64,000 nt of DNA from Tritrichomonas musculus (Eukaryota; Parabasalia; Tritrichomonadida; Tritrichomonadidae): assembly GCA_039105265.1 (NCBI GenBank), contig JAPFFF010000001.1, positions 4,774,001 through 4,838,000 of the forward strand, in the 5' to 3' direction. Both the position numbers and the translations under genes were made by a program. The notes beneath the pieces were generated by a model. It searched no databases, was not told the DNA's origin, and saw only the letters and a program-made list of their open reading frames with translations. Positions within the stretch are counted from its first letter, which is position 1, and the number at the start of each line of letters is the position of its first letter. This document shows positions 8,518-18,032 of the stretch, one piece after another.

Positions 8518-10125
8518 ATGACCGAAACATTATTTAATAACACAGATGGAATAATTTCATATGTTACAAGTAAGATAGAAAAGTATGAACCGAATAGATT
8601 TGAGGAACAAGTGAAATATTATATAAATCATTATTGTGAAAAATATTTGAAAGTGAAAATTCCAGCTCAACATATAAACAATTTCTATATAATTCATTAC
8701 TTCACCATTCGTGATATAGTAAAGGATGAAGAACGTAGACGTGAAGTAGAAAAGGAACATGAACGAATGGCAGATTATGAAATAGCAGTGAGAATAGCAA
8801 GAGAGGATTTATTGAGCAAAGTTCATAAGAACAAAAATAAATTATCATTTAATCAAGTGAAAAGATTAAACTCATTTAAACCATTACTAGATGAAGATAT
8901 TAGACACATATATGATGAGTATGAAAGAGAATGGGAGGAAGTACATAAGAATGAAGAGCTGAAAGTCAGAAAAGAAACGTTTGGCGATAAATTAGATAAA
9001 TTTGTTGTTGAACACATGAATGATGATTTATTAACATATGACAATTTTGTTAAAGTCACAAGTGGATGGAATAGAGGAAGAAGATCAATTAATAATTGGT
9101 ATGAAGATTATAAACGAAAATATTTTCAACAACCAGGGACGACTATAAAATATGATAAAATACCATTTACGGGATTATTTGGATATAAAAGTAAAGATAA
9201 AATCAATGCTTTAAAACTAATTAACCCAGAACTGAAAGAAGAAAAGGGAAAAATTCCTTCATCATTTCCTTTAAAACAAAATATAAAACATTATCAATTG
9301 CATAAAGTTGCAGAAAAGAACACATGGATGATTGATTTAATGTTTTGTGGAAAATTGGGTTATTTGGTAGCAATAAATGTGAATACTAAATACTTATTTG
9401 TTGAATTATTAAATGATGTAGTGGGAGAAAATGAATTTTCAAAAGGAACTATTAAATCAACTGTTTCATATTTGAGAGCATTAAATAGAATGATTGAAAA
9501 AGGAATGAATGTTAAACATTTAACGGGTGATGGTGAAAAAAGTTTTAATTCAAAGTTAGCGTGGGAATCATTTTATAATTCACGAGGAATTGATTTTAAA
9601 CCAGTAACTAGACAAGTAATGGGTAACTATCCCGATTTCATGAAGAAAGAACAGGAAGAGGTAAAAAATGATCCTTTGCATTCAAGTTTAGGAATTATTG
9701 ATAGAGTAATTAGAACCATTAGAGATATGGCGTATAATATGAAAATTGGTGTAATAACTCCTGAAGTAATGAATGAAATAGTTAATCAATACAATAATGC
9801 ACCACATAGAGGATTGAGTAAATGGGCAGGTTTTAGTGTAACACCAAAGATGGTAAATGATGATCCAGAACTTGAAAATTATATTGTGAGGAGAATATTA
9901 CAAGCTAATTGGGAAATTAAAAATAATGTATGTTTTAATATTAATGATGGTGTTAATGTTAAAGTTTATAATGAAAAAGATTCAATGATGAAAAGAAGAT
10001 CAATAATTCAACCAGGAGAGTTTAAAGTTATTGGTAAAGAAAATGGATTATTTAAAGTAGAAGGAAAACTTAATGGTAAAAATGAAACTCAATTATTACC
10101 AAGATATTTATTAGATCCTATTTAA
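8518..10125 (+). CDS. Polinton integrase, rve superfamily (535 aa)
   Basis: DNA strand-transfer enzyme that inserts the element into the genome. The N-terminal third is charged and probably coiled coil (about residues 60-150: EERRREVEKEHERM). The RNase H-fold catalytic core spans about residues 262-420, with acidic active-site positions in WMIDLM (about 272), LTGDGEKSF (about 337) and SLGIIDRVIRTIRDM (about 395), followed by NQYNNAPHRGL, a typical Polinton integrase motif. The last 75 residues (DGVNVKVYNEKD, GEFKVIGKENGLFKV) look like the SH3/chromo-type C-terminal DNA-binding domain. The gene is open throughout and sits between the small virion-type genes and the polymerase. Confidence 0.92.
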   Translation: MTETLFNNTDGIISYVTSKIEKYEPNRFEEQVKYYINHYCEKYLKVKIPAQHINNFYIIHYFTIRDIVKDEERRREVEKEHERMADYEIAVRIAREDLLSKVHKNKNKLSFNQVKRLNSFKPLLDEDIRHIYDEYEREWEEVHKNEELKVRKETFGDKLDKFVVEHMNDDLLTYDNFVKVTSGWNRGRRSINNWYEDYKRKYFQQPGTTIKYDKIPFTGLFGYKSKDKINALKLINPELKEEKGKIPSSFPLKQNIKHYQLHKVAEKNTWMIDLMFCGKLGYLVAINVNTKYLFVELLNDVVGENEFSKGTIKSTVSYLRALNRMIEKGMNVKHLTGDGEKSFNSKLAWESFYNSRGIDFKPVTRQVMGNYPDFMKKEQEEVKNDPLHSSLGIIDRVIRTIRDMAYNMKIGVITPEVMNEIVNQYNNAPHRGLSKWAGFSVTPKMVNDDPELENYIVRRILQANWEIKNNVCFNINDGVNVKVYNEKDSMMKRRSIIQPGEFKVIGKENGLFKVEGKLNGKNETQLLPRYLLDPI

Positions 10126-10151
10126 TAAATTTATTTTTTATTTGTATATAA

Positions 10152-10442
10152 ATGTCAAACGTTGACGATATTGTTTGCGACCTTCAGTGGGACTTATTAA
10201 AACAACTATGGGAATCAGCAACACTGAGAAGTGAAATTGATATGGAATATTCGGATGTACCTGAAGAAATTCAAGACCAGTGGTTTGATGAATTGTGGAA
10301 CATTGACGTTTCAAAGTGGGAACCAAAAGATGATGATAGAGCATTACCAGGAACACATTATGGTAATAATTTAGGTGATGTATTAGAATTCAACTGCTAC
10401 GAAATAAGAAGTAAAATGATGGATTATTTAAGGAAAAAATAA
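10152..10442 (+). CDS. Small acidic protein (96 aa)
   Basis: Lies 26 bases behind the integrase on the same strand, with its own AT-rich leader, and is tail-to-tail with the polymerase. It is acidic and tryptophan-rich (LQWDLLKQLWE, DQWFDELWNIDVSKWEPKDDD). I recognise no family. Acidic small proteins next to replication genes can be regulators or terminal proteins, but nothing here shows it. Confidence 0.55.
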   Translation: MSNVDDIVCDLQWDLLKQLWESATLRSEIDMEYSDVPEEIQDQWFDELWNIDVSKWEPKDDDRALPGTHYGNNLGDVLEFNCYEIRSKMMDYLRKK

Positions 10443-10455
10443 AAAGAAACAAAAT

Positions 10456-13400
10456 TTATTTAAAATAATTTTCAATGTTTCCTTCTTCATAAGTTGTTTT
10501 TATTTTACGTTCAAATTTCTTTAAAGTTGATACTGTCATATTTTTGTTCATTGAAAAGCATGGTTGACCTTTCGTTAAATCAAACGTTTGTGTATTTCCA
10601 TTATATATGAATTTATATAATTTCATGGGGTCATTGTTGAAGGATTTATAAGCATATTTAATTGAGTTTTTTGTTAAACCTTTACCTCTAATCATATAAT
10701 CAATTTCTCCCGTTGAATCTTGTAATTTATCTATATACATTTTCTTCATTAGAAAATATGACTCGATAGATTTTGGCATTTCATCATGACCATTAATGGT
10801 TGGAAAGTCACTATGAAATTGTCCTAAATTAGTTCCGATTAATTCACGATTATATTTTTCTTTAAAACCATTAACAAGCCGTGGTAAATCATCAACTTCA
10901 ATATGCATTGAATCAGTATCTTGGTAATAAATGTGGCATCCTAAATCATAAGCTAAACACATTACTTCGTTCATAATTCGCTTTGACATTGATAAAACTT
11001 GTATACCAAGAAGTGAAAAGTTAAAATGGTTTTCAATTTGTTTAATAACTTTTACAGCATGTAATGGTGTTTTTCTACCCTCAATTAATGTATCTTCAAT
11101 AATTTTATTATAGTTTTTGATCCAATATTTCTCAAAATCGTCATCATTCATATATTTAATATCTTTATCAACTGGTTTTTCAATAGTTTTACCATAGCAT
11201 GAATTCATAATTAATTTATATAATTGTTGTAATGGGTTATGTTGCTTCTTATATTCAAGTCTTTTATTAAATATTTTCTTAATTTCTTTTTGGATTGTAT
11301 AATCACGTTTGCCTGCCCAATAATAACCACGGATGAATTCAAACTCTATTTTTTGAAATTCAATGAGATCTTCTAATGATATATTATCGACAATTATATT
11401 TAATGTTTCACCTTCTTTTAAGTTATCATCATTAAGATTTAATCCATTTACTTTACGAACAATGAGAGGGAATGGATAATGCTTATTTATTTTTGTAATT
11501 TTGATTTCAACAATGTAAGCACCTTGTTTTGAAAGGAATTCAAGGTTTAATTGTTCAGGTTTGATAACTTCAGGTCTACCTTCAACAGTATATAAACGTG
11601 CCATAGCTGAAGGATATAATGATACAGCGTCGAAATCACAAAGTAGCTTTAATATATGCCATTTTTTATTGTATGCAGTCATGCAACGTCCTCCATAAAC
11701 AGCTTTTGAGCAAAACTTACGAACATGACCACCTAATTTATAAAGGTTACCATTAGGATAATAAACACGTTGATTAAATACTTCATTAGCGAGTGAAGAA
11801 ATGGAAATGAAATTAAATGGGTCAATACTGAAATCTTTAATAAATCCATTTCTGAATTCATTAAATCCAAGTCTAAGAATGTTTACATCTTGTTTACAAT
11901 AAAATTCAGCATATGACCACATGTCGAAATGGTTTTCATCAATTCTACATTTAGGGATTTTATCAATGTTTGATTTAAATAATTCATAATCATCTGTTGT
12001 CCATTTTTGATCTTCATTTAAGCCTGCATCATTAATTACTCCTTTGTTGGTATTTAATCTTTCAAGTGTGTAATATTTGTATGGGAAAATTTCTTTTTGA
12101 ACATTAATGCCCAAATTAAACATAGAAGGTAATTGTGAAAGTTTACAATTCAACATTGGCAATGAATCTTTAAAGAAAATCTTTTTATCGTTATATTCAA
12201 CATTTGCTTTCATTAATTTTGTTCCTTTAATTATAGTATTTTTGATATTAACTAATGATGCAAACATTCGAAAATCATATGCTAAATTGTGGAAATAAAC
12301 GACCGCATGATCAGGTAAGAAATCAAGAAATTGTTTATTACATGTTTTACCTTTAAAGCATTCATTAATTTTTCCATTTTGTGATTGAAGAACACACATA
12401 AATGGTTTATGAATATTACCTGAAACGTCGGCTTCAAAGTCAGCATACCAATAAGTAGGGTCTGTTTTGTTTTCGCTTTCTTTAACAATTTTTGGAGCTA
12501 TTATTTTTGTACAATATTCTGGGTCATATTCTAAATTAATATTTGTTAAATCTTTATCAAATTCATGATAGAAAACCGTTTTTAATATTCGATATTGTCC
12601 ATAAGTGATTGGATTAAAATATCCTTGCTTCATTAATTCACGGACTAAATTTGATGATGAAATATAATATCTTGCTTTTATCCAATGTTCTTGTTTATAT
12701 TCTTTATTGTATTTATCATCATCAAGATTTTTATGAAGATTTTTGATGTAATAAGTACTAAATGGTGTTTTCTCTTCTATGAAATAATGGTCTTCATAAA
12801 CGTTAAATGTATGGGTTCGTTGAGGTTCAGCATCTTTGACTCCCAAATATGATTTACGGACTTTGTTTTTGCATTGTTGAACCGTTGTCTTTTTATTTTT
12901 TCTATCGCTGCTGTCATCAATATATGATAACTTAATATGTATCTTAAACTCTTGACATATTTTTTCAATTGAACCTTGTGATAAATACCTATTATTAATT
13001 CTTAATCGTATTTGATTTAAAATATCATCTGAATAATAACCTGTTTGTTTGAGAGCATAAACGAAGCAGCAATCATCCAATTCTTCACGTTGTTTAGTTG
13101 ATTTTGTAATTTTTGCTGGAATTTCAATGGTTTCATATTCTAAATCACCAGTTAAATTATCATAATAACTTCGAGTGAATTCTTTTGCTTCTTCAAGAAC
13201 ATTTACTTTTTCATCCACTAATGAATCAAATATTTGAAGACGTTTTAAATACTCAATAACTTTTTTGGGTACTTTATCATTAGCTATATAATTAAAGAAT
13301 GAACCACCAACGTCTTTACGGACCCTATCTTTATGCAAATATTTTGAAAATCTTAATGATGAAAATAATGACCAATCAGGTAAATCTGCATTGTCACCAC

Positions 13401-14259
13401 TATTGAATCCCGTAAATTCTGCTGGTATTTCGTCAAGGTCGAATATAAAATGTTCTTCAGTGAAATTTTCCATTAATTTATTATAAACTTCTGGTGTTAA
13501 TGGTTTAGAATGCCATTGACCTTTAACTTTAAATTCTATTTTGTATTTATCCATTGGTAATGGGTCAATGTATTCCTGAAAGAAATTTTTAAGTAATGGA
13601 AACATTAATTTTTTGCCTTTATTGTTTAAAAGTTCAAAATTAATTTCCCAATTAGTAGGTGTTTTATATAATGATTTCATCATATCATCCACTAATGTTT
13701 GTTGTTCATCATCTAATTTTTGCCATTCTTTAAATGATTTAATATTACGTAAATTAATATCTTTTGGTTTTTCTTCAGGGAAAAATTCCTCATCATTTAA
13801 TGCATCAGCTGGTGGTGAATTATATAATAAATCACTTCTCCAAAATTCACGAATATCTTTGGAATGCTTCATTAATTCATCAAGAAATGAAGAATCTTTT
13901 TTATGTAAATCACGGTTGAATTTTTCATGTAAACGTTGACGGTTGAAATCATCAAGTGAATCTCGAATTTTGTATTTATTTAAATTTTTGAATAAATAAT
14001 CATCTGAATCTATGTAACGTTTAAGTGGTTTCGGTGATGGAATATTTAAACCTTTCACGAACCAATACATGGAATTATAATTATTTTCTCCATCATATCC
14101 TTTATTTAAAATATCTGAAACTAACATTTCAATTAAATTTTCACGTAAATCATTTTCATTATCAAATTCATTTTTCCAATCATTAATTGTTAAATTTTCA
14201 TTATATAATAAATTTGATAACTCGATTAATTTATTTGTTGGCGTATTGTCTAATGACAT
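10456..14259 (-). CDS. Protein-primed DNA polymerase B of Polinton type (1267 aa)
   Basis: Replicative polymerase of the element, acting by protein priming at the linear ends. The 3'-5' exonuclease motifs are visible: YADFEAD (about residue 605), YFHNLAYDF, and FYCKQDVNIL. The polymerase motifs follow: DFDAVSLYPSAM (motif A, about 878), LIMNSCYGK (motif B, about 1018) and YYQDTDSMH (motif C, about 1114). The first 580 residues are an extra region. Within it, DDCCFVYAL (about 398) and, some 90 residues on, VYEDHYF (about 490) recall the Cys and His blocks of OTU-like cysteine peptidases; the element 3 polymerase has the same pair. The start follows the leader repeat at 14260-14335. Confidence 0.95.
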   Translation of the reverse strand: MSLDNTPTNKLIELSNLLYNENLTINDWKNEFDNENDLRENLIEMLVSDILNKGYDGENNYNSMYWFVKGLNIPSPKPLKRYIDSDDYLFKNLNKYKIRDSLDDFNRQRLHEKFNRDLHKKDSSFLDELMKHSKDIREFWRSDLLYNSPPADALNDEEFFPEEKPKDINLRNIKSFKEWQKLDDEQQTLVDDMMKSLYKTPTNWEINFELLNNKGKKLMFPLLKNFFQEYIDPLPMDKYKIEFKVKGQWHSKPLTPEVYNKLMENFTEEHFIFDLDEIPAEFTGFNSGDNADLPDWSLFSSLRFSKYLHKDRVRKDVGGSFFNYIANDKVPKKVIEYLKRLQIFDSLVDEKVNVLEEAKEFTRSYYDNLTGDLEYETIEIPAKITKSTKQREELDDCCFVYALKQTGYYSDDILNQIRLRINNRYLSQGSIEKICQEFKIHIKLSYIDDSSDRKNKKTTVQQCKNKVRKSYLGVKDAEPQRTHTFNVYEDHYFIEEKTPFSTYYIKNLHKNLDDDKYNKEYKQEHWIKARYYISSSNLVRELMKQGYFNPITYGQYRILKTVFYHEFDKDLTNINLEYDPEYCTKIIAPKIVKESENKTDPTYWYADFEADVSGNIHKPFMCVLQSQNGKINECFKGKTCNKQFLDFLPDHAVVYFHNLAYDFRMFASLVNIKNTIIKGTKLMKANVEYNDKKIFFKDSLPMLNCKLSQLPSMFNLGINVQKEIFPYKYYTLERLNTNKGVINDAGLNEDQKWTTDDYELFKSNIDKIPKCRIDENHFDMWSYAEFYCKQDVNILRLGFNEFRNGFIKDFSIDPFNFISISSLANEVFNQRVYYPNGNLYKLGGHVRKFCSKAVYGGRCMTAYNKKWHILKLLCDFDAVSLYPSAMARLYTVEGRPEVIKPEQLNLEFLSKQGAYIVEIKITKINKHYPFPLIVRKVNGLNLNDDNLKEGETLNIIVDNISLEDLIEFQKIEFEFIRGYYWAGKRDYTIQKEIKKIFNKRLEYKKQHNPLQQLYKLIMNSCYGKTIEKPVDKDIKYMNDDDFEKYWIKNYNKIIEDTLIEGRKTPLHAVKVIKQIENHFNFSLLGIQVLSMSKRIMNEVMCLAYDLGCHIYYQDTDSMHIEVDDLPRLVNGFKEKYNRELIGTNLGQFHSDFPTINGHDEMPKSIESYFLMKKMYIDKLQDSTGEIDYMIRGKGLTKNSIKYAYKSFNNDPMKLYKFIYNGNTQTFDLTKGQPCFSMNKNMTVSTLKKFERKIKTTYEEGNIENYFK

Positions 14260-14336
14260 ATTTTTATATTAGATAAAAAATTAAAAAATAAAAAATTAAT
14301 TAGATTTATTTTTGAGACATGTGATATAAAAATAAT
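14260..14336 (-). promoter_or_regulatory. Repeated AT-rich leader upstream of the polymerase
   Basis: On the minus strand the bases just before the polymerase start read TTTTTTATCTAATATAAAAAT, allowing for one base split; almost the same 76-base block, including GACATGTGATATAAAAATAA on the plus strand, recurs at 14823-14898 before the next gene. A block kept identical immediately upstream of two start codons is a likely promoter. Confidence 0.5.
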
Positions 14337-14339
14337 TAT

Positions 14340-14822
14340 TTAATTAAAATTTAATTTTAATAATTTCATTATTTCATAATCGTCAATATTTAAAAATCTT
14401 TCAACCGTTTCGGGTATATTTTCATCATTAAATAGAAACATAAATTTCTTTTCCATATCGAATTCATGAAGTGTGCAATGCATGAAATCCCAAATATTAC
14501 AATGATGGAATAATTTATTCGGTTCGTTGTCGTAAGCATAAAGAAAATGATAAATTCCGCAAATGAAAGTTAAAACACCGTTAAATGTACAAACTTCGTT
14601 ACACTTTTCATTATTTAAAATTCTTTTGGTCAATAATGTATTTTCATTTTGTCGCTTCTCTTTATCATTCATATCAGGATTTACGTATTCATAATATAAA
14701 TCTGTTATTTCATCAGTACGCTTTACAATTTGTTTTAACATTTTACGATTTATTGTTTTATAATATTTATTAATTTGTTTATATAATTTATTCATTTTGT
14801 CATCAACAATTGATTTAGTCAT
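14340..14822 (-). CDS. Unknown Polinton protein, right-end gene (160 aa)
   Basis: The last gene before the right terminal repeat, reading away from it. It is flanked on both sides by copies of the same AT-rich leader block. The N-terminal half is helical and lysine-rich (KQINKYYKTINRKMLKQIVKR). The C-terminal half has a hydrophobic, cysteine-containing segment (CTFNGVLTFICGIYHFLY). No family is recognised, and no counterpart is obvious in element 3. Confidence 0.6.
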   Translation of the reverse strand: MTKSIVDDKMNKLYKQINKYYKTINRKMLKQIVKRTDEITDLYYEYVNPDMNDKEKRQNENTLLTKRILNNEKCNEVCTFNGVLTFICGIYHFLYAYDNEPNKLFHHCNIWDFMHCTLHEFDMEKKFMFLFNDENIPETVERFLNIDDYEIMKLLKLNFN

Positions 14823-14898
14823 ATTTTTATATTAGATAAAAAATTAAATTAAAATAAAATTAGATTTATTTTTTTTGAGACATGTGATATAAAAATAA
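14823..14898 (-). promoter_or_regulatory. Second copy of the repeated AT-rich leader
   Basis: Direct repeat of 14260-14336 placed immediately upstream of the 160-aa gene, reading TATCTAATATAAAAAT before the start codon. It merges at its far end with the terminal repeat (GACATGTGATATAAAAATAA), which suggests that the copy before the polymerase was derived from the element end. Confidence 0.5.
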
Positions 14899-15300
14899 AT
14901 GATAAAATAATTTTATAATTTGTGGTGAACGTTTATTTATAAAAATTTTTTTCGATTTGTGTGAGTATTCAAATTATCAGACATTGCCGAAATAACGTAT
15001 TTTATAAAATTTTTTCGATTTGTGTGAGTATTCAATTAATGCATTTTTGCAAATAACGGATTTTATAAAAATTTCTAAAATAATAACCGTAAAATCACCT
15101 TCAATTAATGCTTTTTTTCATTCAATTAATGCATTTTTGCAGCTTTTTTGATTTGAATGACTTCTCAATTAATGCTACTAACGAATTTTATGATTTGAAT
15201 GATTTCTCAATTAATGCATTTTTGCATTTTTGCTACTAACGAATATTATGAATTGAATGACTTCTCAATTAATGCATTTTTGCATTTACGTATAAAATTT
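14879..15300. repeat. Terminal inverted repeat of element 1 (right)
   Basis: Begins with GACATGTGATATAAAAATAA; a block of about 45 bases here is present in inverted orientation at 53404-53449 in element 3. It is followed by short tandem units containing TCGATTTGTGTGAGTATTCA and by repeats of CTCAATTAATGCATTTTTGC with ACTAACGAATTTTATGA. Tandem repeats inside the termini are common in Polintons. The outer limit is approximate. Confidence 0.8.
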
Positions 15301-15444
15301 ATGTTTTTCAATTTTTGACTTTTGAGATTTGAGGATGAAATTTATTAAAATCATTTATGAAGGGGTGATGAATCAGTGGTATTGTAAAATTGAATAAAAT
15401 GTTCGTGTTTAAAGTTATGGGTTTAAATTCTTGAGTTACTGGGG

Positions 15445-15465
15445 TTTTAGGACGAAGTCCTAAAA
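15445..15465. repeat. Perfect hairpin TTTTAGGAC-GAA-GTCCTAAAA
   Basis: Nine-base arms with a 3-base loop, just outside the terminal repeat of element 1. The core GGAC-GAA-GTCC resembles the hairpin GGAC-GTA-GTCC at 8130-8140. It could be a terminator or one of the mini-hairpin insertions. Confidence 0.6.
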
Positions 15466-15715
15466 TCACAGTAAATACATACGACGTATTACACTTTATT
15501 TTAACATTTATATATCTTTTTATTTTCTTATTATAATTTTGTGAAAACTCATTGAATTTTTACTTTTGAATTTTAGACTTTTTTCCGTCCTCCCTTAAAT
15601 AATAATGATATTTAAAGTAATTTTTCTGATCAGGTGATCGATTAAAATATAATATTTAGTTTTATAGTTGAGAAACTGGTATTTTTTAAAAAAGCCCAAA
15701 TTTTATTTCTATTCA

Positions 15716-15935
15716 TGGTTCGACGTTTTTCTAATAAAGTAAAAAATACTTCTAAAAAAGAAGGACCTTTTTCTAAAAATGAATTCGTCATTTTCTAAAA
15801 AAGAAAAAAATATTTCTAAAAAAGAACGACCTTTTTCCGAAGAAGAAAAAAATATTTCTAAAAAAGAACGACCTTTTTCTAAAGAAGAAGAAAATATTTC
15901 TGAAGAAGTAAAAAATATTTCTGAAGATTAATTTA
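15716..15935 (+). repeat. Degenerate tandem repeat, about 51-base period
   Basis: Repeats of AATATTTCTAAAAAAGAACG plus CCTTTTTC and related versions. The period is a multiple of three, and a 50-aa frame starting at 15779 reads KNISKKERPFS repeatedly. I treat it as a repeat rather than a gene, because it has no recognisable promoter or homologue. Confidence 0.55.
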
Positions 15936-16162
15936 CTTTTTTCTGAAAAAGAATTATTTTTTTCCATTCATACTCTACTTTTTTCGCTCAATACCCGACT
16001 TTTTTCAATTGACCACCCGACCATTTTCCCTACCTATATTATCAATATTTATAATATAATAATTTATCTATAAAAACATTAAACACAGCATATTTATTGA
16101 CTTATCACTCGAACACAATTTTTTTTTAAGAGTTTTTGTGTTCACACATTTTTGAGTGAATG

Positions 16163-16186
16163 TTTTTTTTTTTTTTTTTTTTTTTT
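16163..16186. repeat. T homopolymer (24 bases)
   Basis: Uninterrupted T tract in gene-free DNA. A 44-base A tract follows at 16650-16693. Confidence 0.9.
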
Positions 16187-16346
16187 AATTTTAATCTTAA
16201 TATAAACATCAATACGTTCTATTGTTTATTTTTTAATATTTAAAAATCACAAATACGAATTATAAAAAAAGATAAATCTGTTTGATATCTCAGTAATTGA
16301 TATCAAGTTTACAATTTTTTACATCACATTTCATGTTTGATATCAT

Positions 16347-16430
16347 GATAATCGATAATCTCGATATCAAATTTTTAAACTGATAATCGAGTATCAGTTT
16401 AAAAATCTGATATCGAGATTATCGATTATC
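16347..16430. repeat. Long near-perfect palindrome (39-base arms)
   Basis: Left arm 16347-16385 and right arm 16392-16430 are reverse complements with one mismatch, separated by a 6-base loop (ATCGAG). The arms begin GATAATCGATAATCTCGATA. Upstream (from 16279) similar TTGATATC motifs occur singly. Confidence 0.9.
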
Positions 16431-16648
16431 GAAACAACAAGCCTAATCTGTTTTGACTCCTTGAATTTGAAAAGTTGGAGCAGGAGAAGGTTCTCTAGAA
16501 GATTGAGAAGAAGATTACATATTTATTTGCATTGATTGATCTGCGTTTTGTATTGGAGTATTTAATCTCTCATTCATCCTTGATTTTTTTAGCTCATCTA
16601 AAATTTCAATAATTTTCGATCATTTTTTTTATTGAAATCATAATCGTT

Positions 16649-16649
<1 letters not shown>

Positions 16650-16693
<44 letters not shown>
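16650..16693. repeat. A homopolymer (44 bases)
   Basis: Uninterrupted A tract about 50 bases before the left target-site copy of the transposon at 16756. Its length may vary between assemblies. Confidence 0.9.
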
Positions 16694-16695
<2 letters not shown>

Positions 16696-16755
16696 GTAAA
16701 CGTCGAAAGGACATCCTTAAGGTGAATTCACTATAGAAAGACATTTCACCAATAA

Positions 16756-18032
16756 GGCGTCTGGAAAATGTATTCAAAAAGTTCTCGAACTTTTTGACAT
16801 GATTTTGATCGTTTATGAGTTTTTCATATCTTTGAATAATTGGCCTCTTAGCTTTAAAGGTATATAAATAGTTAATTAATTGTGAACTTTTGGACGTTAA
16901 AGAAAAAATTAAAATAAATATATCTTGTTTAAATTAATTTTGATATATAATTGAAATATTAGCTCAGAAATTTGTTATCATGGGAATTTAACTTGCAAAA
17001 TCCGTAAATTATGAGATAAACTGGTTCTCAACGGTTGTACAAGTATTTGAGAGGAATTCAAATTTCGTATTTGAAATTTCGTTAATATCTAAATTCATAA
17101 TGAATATTTATTTTATATACTTTCATAATTAACAATATAATGTTTGATTAGTTATAATGATTAAATAAGTTATTTAAAATATTGTTAAATTGTGCATTTA
17201 ATTGCTTTTTTAAATTTTCTTCAGAAATGAATAAACTTCTATACAATTTTTGAATGTAGATGAATATAAATTCATAGAAAGAAAATTTTACATCATTCAA
17301 ATTTTCAAAAGAAAAAATTATAATTGAATTCAAATCATTTTTATTTAGTATTCCTTAGAGAAAGCTAATCAGAATCTCGTGTATCATTAGTAAAAATGTT
17401 CCAACGCAACAAATAGATGCAAATTACATGACACTTTGGAGTAACTCAGAACGTTCCCATGATTAATGATAATCAAATTTCAAATAAATATAGGCTCATT
17501 ACCAAACTATATAGCAATTCAGCAATACTAGCTTACAAACTGTCATACATTTCCATTTCTTTTATTATATAAATCAAATCTAATCATAAATTCCTTTTTT
17601 TTATTTAAATATGAAAAAACGGTTGTACAACCTAATTGAATTTTGAAAGTAGATAAATGTAAACTTTTGAATATCTCTCAATTAGTTGTACAACCGCTGA
17701 GAAGCAGTTTAAAAAAATTAGAATTCCAGAAAAGAGGCATTATAAAGTTGTAGTTTTGCGATCAATAGTTCTGGAACAAGCATATTATGGCTCTTGAATC
17801 CAAAATTGCCATAATAATCGAAGAATGTTTGGGAATTAAAAGATCATCTCGAAACCTAGGTTGTGAAGCTCCCTGCAGAAGAACCCCGCAACCTGATTCA
17901 TGATACCAAGAATAAAAATGGCGCCGTTTAAACAAGCTAAAATGCCAATTATTCAAAGCTATGAAAAACTCATAAACGATCAAAATCATATCAAAAAGTT
18001 GAGGAACTTTTTGAATACATTTTCCAGACGCC
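16756..18032. mobile_element. Non-autonomous DNA transposon, MULE-like, 9-bp TSD
   Basis: Left end GGCGTCTGGAAAATGTATTC and right end its reverse complement; the inverted arms run about 99 bases (16756-16854 and 17934-18032) with a few mismatches. The flanks carry an exact 9-base duplication CACCAATAA (16747-16755 and 18033-18041). Long inverted termini and a 9-base duplication fit Mutator-like elements. No intact transposase is present. A second element (17019-17709) is nested inside, which accounts for about half its length. Confidence 0.85.
17019..17709. mobile_element. Nested TA-flanked short transposon
   Basis: Inverted termini: AACTGGTTCTCAACGGTTGT at the left and its near reverse complement (ACAACCGCTGAGAAGCAGTT) at the right, each bordered by TA. 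An additional internal CGGTTGTACAACC palindrome lies at about 17620. No coding capacity is seen. TA flanks fit Tc1/mariner-type insertion but are weak evidence in AT-rich DNA. It interrupts the 16756-18032 element and is therefore younger than it. Confidence 0.7.

Larger units (their letters stand above)
1..15300. mobile_element. Polinton/Maverick element 1 (right part, cut by window start)
   Basis: A large self-synthesising DNA element of the Polinton/Maverick family. The family markers are all visible: a double jelly-roll type major capsid protein, a retroviral-type (rve) integrase, a protein-primed family B DNA polymerase, and a terminal inverted repeat at the right end. Genes are tightly packed on both strands with AT-only spacers. 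Every visible gene is a long open frame, so the visible part looks whole and young. The left end, and any packaging ATPase and protease genes, lie outside the window. The right boundary is approximate: it is where similarity to the terminal repeat of element 3 fades. Confidence 0.9.
15301..16755. other. Gene-free AT-rich stretch with simple repeats
   Basis: No gene is recognised. It contains a short hairpin (15445-15465), a degenerate tandem repeat (15716-15935), a T tract (16163-16186), a long palindrome (16347-16430) and an A tract (16650-16693). The first part may still belong to the Polinton end. Confidence 0.6.

Noticed and set aside
1-15300. Packaging ATPase and adenovirus-type protease genes of element 1
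   Set aside because: I looked for a Walker A motif and His/Cys protease blocks in all visible genes and found none; they may lie left of the window.
17148-17333. A 61-codon minus-strand frame
   Set aside because: It lies in the interior of the nested transposon; composition is explained by AT bias.
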